Assembly: GCF_052068095.1 (NCBI RefSeq)
Contig: NZ_JBQHDG010000037.1
Coordinates: 1-64,000 of the forward strand
DNA from: Phytohabitans sp052068095
Lineage (GTDB): Bacteria > Actinomycetota > Actinomycetes > Mycobacteriales > Micromonosporaceae
Reading direction: 5' to 3'
Length of the DNA stretch: 64,000 nucleotides
Shown here: in pieces, positions 59,689 through 64,000 of the stretch
Position numbering within the stretch: the first letter of the stretch is position 1
Layout: each line of letters starts with the position of its first letter
Notes under the pieces: model-generated
The model's database searches: none
Told to the model about the DNA's origin: nothing
What the model saw: only the letters and a program-made list of their open reading frames with translations
Position numbers and translations under genes: made by a program

Positions 59689-60846
59689 TCAGGCGTCGGC
59701 CGCCAGGTTGTCGACGACCGCCAGCACCGCGTCTACGTCCCACTGTTGGCGGGTGAAGGCGGCCACGACGTCGGCCGTCCGGTCGAGGACGTAGACCTCG
59801 GTCTGGTGCCGGTTGACCGTCGACGTGCCGTAGTTCACCCCGAGGTCGAGCCGTTGCCGGATCGCCGGAAAGTTGGCGGTCGCGCGGAAGAAGCGGGCAC
59901 GTTCGTCGAACCGCATGCCGCGATCGCTGCCGTAACGCTTGAGCCGATGCGGCAGGTCGAACTCGGGATCGTAGGTGAGCGCGGCGAGGTTTACGGATTC
60001 GGCGAGCCCTCGTTCGTGCACGCGACGTTGCAGCGCGGCGAGTTGTGTGATCGTCCGCGAGCATTTGTAGGGGTTGTCGCACCGCGTGTAGAAGAACGCG
60101 ACGACGGAGGGCTTGCCACGGAAGAACTCCTCGAAGCGTTCCGGTTGCCCGTCCTGGTCTTCCAGCATGGCGGCCAGTGCGGCGGTGTTCTCTCCCTGAT
60201 CGCGGGACGCTCGGCCGGCGCAACAGGAGTGACCGGTGGCGGGCCCACCAGCCGGTGCGGGCCGAGCATCCGCGCGGTCGAGAACGCGCCGCATCTCCCG
60301 CAGTACCGGGGCGGAGAACCGGTCGGACCGCTGGGCCAGGACCTCCAGTGCGGGCCGGGCCGGTGCGCCGAGGTGGCCGAGGGTGCGGACGACCTCGGTC
60401 AGCGCCGTCGTCGGCTGCGTGTACGGCCAGACGGGCTTGTAGCGCTCGAAGCTGACCGTCGCGTCGGCGCCGGCGAGGTTGTCGACGGCTCGCAGGAGTG
60501 ACCTCACGGCGGTCGCGGGTGGCGGTGTCAAGCCGCGCAAACCTATCGCCGCGCCGGCGACCTCGTAGGGATCGTGCCCGGTCTCCAGAGACTCGATCAC
60601 GTAGGGGAGGGCCCCGTCGGGAAGCCCGGTGTCGGCGAAGGCGGCGAGCAGATAGCCGCGTATGCGGTTCATCTCGGCGGCGCTGCGTCCGTGATAGATG
60701 GGCAGGTTTTCCGGCAGAAGCGCCGTGAGGCCGTCCGATCCGTGCGAGGCGTGACGCAGGCTGTCGACGAGGGCGGCGACCTCCGTGTCCGTCATCGAGG
60801 CCTCGCGCGGGCTCCCGCTGATGGTTGGCTCACCACGCTCGCTCAT
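59689..60846 (-). CDS. HEAT-SCO1 fusion: copper chaperone-like protein
   Basis: 385 residues from ATG 60846, which overlaps the preceding stop (ATGA); longer frame is Arg-rich filler. Residues about 55-190 are HEAT-like helices (RIRGYLLAAFADTGLPDGAL, ALTEVVRTLGHLGAPARPAL). Residues 225-385 form a SCO/thioredoxin-like domain: FFYTRCDNPYKCSRTITQL with Cys256 and Cys262 and His347 in TSTVNRHQTEVYVLD, the copper ligands of SCO proteins (here C-x5-C rather than C-x3-C). GHSCCAGR near 206 adds a Cys pair. No signal peptide. Linked to a tyrosinase two genes upstream. Confidence 0.85.
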   Translation of the reverse strand: MSERGEPTISGSPREASMTDTEVAALVDSLRHASHGSDGLTALLPENLPIYHGRSAAEMNRIRGYLLAAFADTGLPDGALPYVIESLETGHDPYEVAGAAIGLRGLTPPPATAVRSLLRAVDNLAGADATVSFERYKPVWPYTQPTTALTEVVRTLGHLGAPARPALEVLAQRSDRFSAPVLREMRRVLDRADARPAPAGGPATGHSCCAGRASRDQGENTAALAAMLEDQDGQPERFEEFFRGKPSVVAFFYTRCDNPYKCSRTITQLAALQRRVHERGLAESVNLAALTYDPEFDLPHRLKRYGSDRGMRFDERARFFRATANFPAIRQRLDLGVNYGTSTVNRHQTEVYVLDRTADVVAAFTRQQWDVDAVLAVVDNLAADA

Positions 60847-61823
60847 CGCGCGGGCCTGCGGCGGAGAAGATCGCGTGCGGCCCGCGCGAGATCGGGCACG
60901 GATTCTTCGTCGCTGAGCACCCGTACGCGATCGACGAACTCCGTGTCCGCGTAGACATGTTCGGTGTCGCCCAGATGCTGAAGCGTCGTCAGGCATGCGG
61001 TGCGGACTCGCGGATCGTCGGTCTGGTCGGTCGCGATGGCCTTGGCGACGGCCTCGAACCGATCCGGTGCGAGGTGGCGCAACGACGCTCCGCTCTGCTG
61101 GCGCACCTCCGCCGACTCGTTCTTGTTTCGGAGAACGTCTTCAAGGGTCTGCTGGGCGTCCGGATAGGAGCCCATGTAGCGGACGGCCGCCTGCCGTGCG
61201 TCCTCCGAACCGCCGCGGTACATCTCCCGCAGCCAGGGCAGGTTGTCGAGGTGATCGTCTTCGGCGAGCAGCATGATGGCGCGTTCGCGCTCGACCGGAA
61301 GGGGACCGTCGCCCCGGAGTCCCTGGATCAACGTGTCCTGGACGACCGGATCGTGCTGCAACGCCAGAGTGCTCACGGCGGTCTCGCGCAGCGGCGGGTC
61401 GGGATCGTCGACGAGGTCGTGCAGCGCGTCGTCGTACGCCTGCTGGTGCGGTTGGAAACGCACCACCTGGAAGGCGGCGCTGTCGAGGGTCTGTAGTGCC
61501 GCTCGCCGCACCGCGGGGCTGTCGCCGCGATCGGTCACGATGCGGAGGAGCGCCTCGATGTACTCGGCTTGACGGGTGATCGTGCCGGAAAGGCGCCGCA
61601 TCACCTCGACCCGGGTTTCCGAAGGCAGCGTGGTGTCGGTCAGGACCGTCATCGCCGGTTCTTCGTCCGCGTCCGGGCTGAGGCCTTCTTCCGCGGCCCG
61701 GCCGGCTCGGCTGGCCGCCGCGGTCGCCGCGAGGTCGGACAGGTACTGGCGATGTGCCGCGGCCGCGTCGTTCACCTCGCGGCTCGTCTCCTCGTTGAGC
61801 CTTCGGGCTGCTTGGTCGGACAC
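60843..61823 (-). CDS. HEAT-repeat protein of the tyrosinase unit
   Basis: 326 residues, GTG 61823 behind GGGGG. Seven or so HEAT helices, e.g. AVRRAALQTLDSAAFQVVRF, PLRETAVSTLALQHDPVVQD, ARQAAVRYMGSYPDAQQTLE, VRQQSGASLRHLAPDRFEAV, VRTACLTTLQHLGDTEHVY. N-terminal 60 residues are charged and probably flexible. No catalytic motif. Starts 27 bp after the tyrosinase gene and overlaps the SCO gene by 4 bp, so it likely works with both, e.g. as a scaffold for copper loading. Confidence 0.85.
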   Translation of the reverse strand: MSDQAARRLNEETSREVNDAAAAHRQYLSDLAATAAASRAGRAAEEGLSPDADEEPAMTVLTDTTLPSETRVEVMRRLSGTITRQAEYIEALLRIVTDRGDSPAVRRAALQTLDSAAFQVVRFQPHQQAYDDALHDLVDDPDPPLRETAVSTLALQHDPVVQDTLIQGLRGDGPLPVERERAIMLLAEDDHLDNLPWLREMYRGGSEDARQAAVRYMGSYPDAQQTLEDVLRNKNESAEVRQQSGASLRHLAPDRFEAVAKAIATDQTDDPRVRTACLTTLQHLGDTEHVYADTEFVDRVRVLSDEESVPDLARAARDLLRRRPAR

Positions 61824-61850
61824 GTGTCCCCCTGTCGTTGCTGTACGGCG

Positions 61851-63137
61851 TTACGGCGCGACGCCGTACGGGACGTCGTCGTAGGCGAAGTTCATGTAGG
61901 ACCCCGCGTCCAGGAATCCCTGGTAGTCGATCATCTCGCCGACGGTCGGGGTGGCGCTGGGCGCGGTCGCGGTCGGTACAGCCGGAAACGGGGTTCGCGG
62001 TGCGTTCTGCGGCCGTGGGAAGCCCGTGACGTTGTTCCACGGCCACATGGTGTCGAGCAGGTTGTGGCCGATGTCGGTGGCGGACGCCGAGCTGGCCGAG
62101 CCGCGAAAGAAGTACGTATTCGGCTGCGTGCCGTCGAAGCGGTTGTTGAACCATTGCCATTTGGCCCATAGCCGGTCGACGTTGCAGTGCAGGAGGAAGA
62201 ACAGTGGATCCCGCGGCGCCGTACCGGCCGAGCGAATCCAGCCGTCAAAGCTTGTATGCGCCCAACCGTGCGGGTTGCCTTCCATGTCGTCGAACCCGCC
62301 CGAATCCGTGCCGTTGTCGAAGACGGCATTCGGGCGCTGGCCGCCGAGGCCCAGCGTGGCGCTTTCGGCGGCCACGGGCGCGCTGGCGTTCTGCACGTCG
62401 AAAAACGGCTGCCGCGTGATTCCCGTCGCTCCGTCGGTGCGCCAGTGGCGCAGCAGGTTGGTCGCGCTGAAGGAGACATTGCCCAGCGGACTGGTGTGAC
62501 CCATGAAGCCGACGGTGAACACGTTCGGTGCCGGGCGGTCGAAGCGCCAGTACGGCAAGGTGACGCTCGGATCGATCCGCTGAAGTTCGCGTTCCAGGTC
62601 TAGCAGGTAGGCCCGGTGCCAGGACAGGAAACCTGGCGCTCCGTGCGCCTGGTTGAGCGCGACCTGCTGCCGATGCATCTCCCGGAAGTCCCGAAACAGC
62701 CCGGCGCCTTGATCGTTCAACGTGGCCAGCGCAGTCGTGAACCGGTCCCGTTCGCCGGCGCTTAGCGTGTTCGCGTCCTTCCGAACGCGGACCATCACCG
62801 GTTTCGAGACGAGCGCCTGCTGCTCGCCCGCCCTCGTCACCCGGATGACCGCGTCGCCGTCGCTGCTGCTCGGCCTGCCCACCACCGCGGCGACCCAGAA
62901 GTCGACGGACGCGGCGCCGGGCGCGAGCACCAGGTCCAACGAGGGCGCCCGGGGCTGATCCCGGTGGCCGGCGAACTCGAGCTGGCCGCCCACGGCTGGG
63001 TTGTCGTTGCTCACCGTCAGCGGGACGGGTGCGCCAGCGTTGTCGTCGAGTACGCGAATAGTGGCCCGGACGGGCGTCCAGGTCAGGTAGTTTCTACCGG
63101 CCGCATCCGCATGAGCGATAGTAAGGTCGATCTGCAT
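61851..63137 (-). CDS. Tyrosinase-family copper protein with N-terminal beta domain
   Basis: 428 residues, ATG 63137 with GGAGG just upstream. Residues 1-120 are a beta-sandwich-like extension (ATIRVLDDNAGAPVPLTVSN) absent from small Streptomyces tyrosinases. Type-3 copper centre: CuA His155 (MHRQQ), His165 (AHGAPGFLSWHR, also His174); CuB His290 and His294 (NPHGWAHTSFDGW) and His317 (DPLFFLLHCNVDRLW). All six ligands are present. Family role: oxidation of phenols, or oxygen carrying. No signal peptide and no MelC1-type caddie gene nearby; the downstream SCO-type gene may deliver copper. First gene of a three-gene operon. Confidence 0.9.
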   Translation of the reverse strand: MQIDLTIAHADAAGRNYLTWTPVRATIRVLDDNAGAPVPLTVSNDNPAVGGQLEFAGHRDQPRAPSLDLVLAPGAASVDFWVAAVVGRPSSSDGDAVIRVTRAGEQQALVSKPVMVRVRKDANTLSAGERDRFTTALATLNDQGAGLFRDFREMHRQQVALNQAHGAPGFLSWHRAYLLDLERELQRIDPSVTLPYWRFDRPAPNVFTVGFMGHTSPLGNVSFSATNLLRHWRTDGATGITRQPFFDVQNASAPVAAESATLGLGGQRPNAVFDNGTDSGGFDDMEGNPHGWAHTSFDGWIRSAGTAPRDPLFFLLHCNVDRLWAKWQWFNNRFDGTQPNTYFFRGSASSASATDIGHNLLDTMWPWNNVTGFPRPQNAPRTPFPAVPTATAPSATPTVGEMIDYQGFLDAGSYMNFAYDDVPYGVAP

Positions 63138-63659
63138 GAAGCCTCCTCACCAACGCCCAGACGGACAGAATTGCCGCCCCCTATAGGGGTGAAAATACGA
63201 TTCGCTGAATGGGTGCGCACACCGCTTGTCAATCCCGTGATCTTCTTATCACGTTCGAGTCCTCCGCCGGGCGAACACGCCGCAATCTCCGACCGGGGGA
63301 GCAGCGGTCTGGACGGCGGACAACGCGGTAGCTCGGATCTGTGTCCTAATAGGAATCTAGACCTTTCGGTGTCAGGGTCCGCTCGAAACAGGTGTCCCGG
63401 GCTCGCGTCAGCCGCGGGCCGCCGCTCCCGCCGGAGACCGCTGCGGCCGGCGGCTCGCAGCGCTCGCCGAAACCCCGGCCTCCGCTGCCAGGCCCGCGGT
63501 CCACGATCTACGACTGAAGGCCTTCGCGGACCGGCCGCGGCTGATCTGTCGGGAAGGCTGTCCCGGCGCGGCCGCCGGGGTAAGCGCGACCAGCGGCGAA
63601 CGGGTGAGGCCGCGGGAGCAGCGGCATGGACCACGACGGGCATCGCGCGGAAATGAGCC
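63138..63659. other. Intergenic, no gene seen; holds LysR-tail-like repeats
   Basis: No frame with coding character on either strand. It contains the promoter side of the tyrosinase operon, GTCCTAATAGGAAT at 63343-63356 (identical to 48721-48734) and a segment at 63577-63614 nearly identical to the end of the LysR gene (48685-48721). These look like debris of a duplication or recombination. Confidence 0.5.
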
Positions 63660-63689
63660 GGGGACGGCCGCCCGGAGGCGGCCGTCCCC
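63660..63689. terminator. Hairpin terminator of the sugar-dehydrogenase-like gene
   Basis: GGGGACGGCCGCC (63660-63672) and its perfect reverse complement (63677-63689), 13-bp stem and 4-nt loop CGGA, 27 bp beyond the TGA of the gene at 63717. Confidence 0.85.
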
Positions 63690-63716
63690 AAGGTCTTGCG
63701 GATGCGGAGGTATTGC

Positions 63717-64000
63717 TCAGGTGTTCTGCGGCTGGACCCGCTCGAACCGGATCCGGCTCATAAATCCCGGGAGGTCACTGAGCACGTACAGCTCGCCGTT
63801 GACGTCGGCGTCGATCGCGGTCGGCTGGGTGGGGAGGTTGCCGATTATGGCGGACTCGTAGCCGCCCGTGGGTTTGGGCCGCACGGCGAACGCGAGCGTC
63901 GAGCAGTAGTCGCTCGCGATGTAGGTGCCCTGTGCCTCCGGCGTGGCAGATCCTCGGTACACCACGCCGCCGGTCACCGAGCAACTCTCCGTCATGAAGT
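63717..64000 (-). CDS. Glucose/sorbosone dehydrogenase-like beta-propeller, C-terminal part (runs off right edge)
   Basis: Last 94 codons only; the frame is open to the window end (the ATG at 63995 is internal). Reads CSVTGGVVYRGSATPEAQGT, YIASDYCSTLAFAVRP, GELYVLSDLPGFMSRIRFER: the final blades of soluble PQQ-type sugar dehydrogenases, where SVTGG-VYRG and G-Y---DYC are conserved. Usually secreted with a signal peptide, which is outside the window. Confidence 0.75.
   Translation of the reverse strand, partial: FMTESCSVTGGVVYRGSATPEAQGTYIASDYCSTLAFAVRPKPTGGYESAIIGNLPTQPTAIDADVNGELYVLSDLPGFMSRIRFERVQPQNT

Noticed and set aside
63083..63691. 202-codon minus-strand frame in the 63.1-63.7 kb gap
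   Set aside because: Arg/Pro/Ala-rich composition typical of shadow frames in GC-rich DNA, overlaps the tyrosinase start and the terminator.

Overview
The window is about 70% GC, with GTG/TTG starts, ATGA-type gene overlaps and many Sec- or Tat-exported proteins. Together with AfsR/SARP, DUF6529, TPR-CHAT and F420-type nitroreductase families this points to a filamentous actinomycete, probably Micromonosporaceae (inference from gene content only). There is no ribosomal or core replication gene; it reads as accessory chromosome. I see no rRNA, tRNA or CRISPR array.

Layout. 1-9.4 kb: the edge of a secreted copper LPMO, a large AfsR-type regulator, a MarR/epimerase divergent pair with a clear palindromic operator, an ArsR-type regulator, small secreted proteins, a GNAT enzyme, an F420-type nitroreductase-like protein and an LppX-like lipoprotein. 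9.5-24.8 kb: a large carbohydrate-use locus. A GntR/HutC regulator heads a tightly overlapping minus-strand operon (phosphotriesterase-family hydrolase, SIS isomerase, FGGY kinase, SDR, clan GH-D glycosidase, GH5-like glycosidase), and the divergent plus-strand operon holds an FAD oxidoreductase, a sugar ABC importer and a GH42 beta-galactosidase. 24.8-27.7 kb: three exported or small proteins (an M11-like metalloprotease with QExxH, a SnoaL-like protein, an FN3 protein) whose promoters share four copies of one 17-bp partly palindromic site. 27.8-31.5 kb: a kinase, HEAT and ISAs1 transposase remnants, and two lower-GC secreted proteins, a likely acquired patch. 31.5-35.7 kb: a membrane protein, a DUF4303/HEAT protein and a TetR/MFS efflux pair with two operators.

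35.8-41.6 kb: a 1560-residue TPR-CHAT protease divergent from a small Cys-rich protein and a multi-pass membrane protein, which looks like a conflict or cell-death type module. 41.7-48.7 kb: a subtilase with 40-residue tandem repeats, a CARDB-like secreted protein, a beta-helix/discoidin protein, a Tat-exported SDR and its divergent LysR regulator. 48.7-56.4 kb: small membrane proteins, an APH-family kinase, an alpha/beta hydrolase, a second CARDB-like paralogue, and an exported redox group (COG4315 lipoprotein, DUF6529 membrane protein, Rieske lipoprotein, Crp-type regulator). 56.5-63.1 kb: an MDR oxidoreductase, a serine recombinase lacking its catalytic Ser next to a truncated PLP decarboxylase, a methyltransferase, and a tyrosinase/HEAT/SCO operon that looks like a copper enzyme with its own metallochaperone. 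The right edge holds the C-terminus of a sugar-dehydrogenase-like beta-propeller.

Most genes are organised as divergent pairs with local regulators, separated by strong hairpin terminators. All functions are from sequence reading alone; no database search was made.
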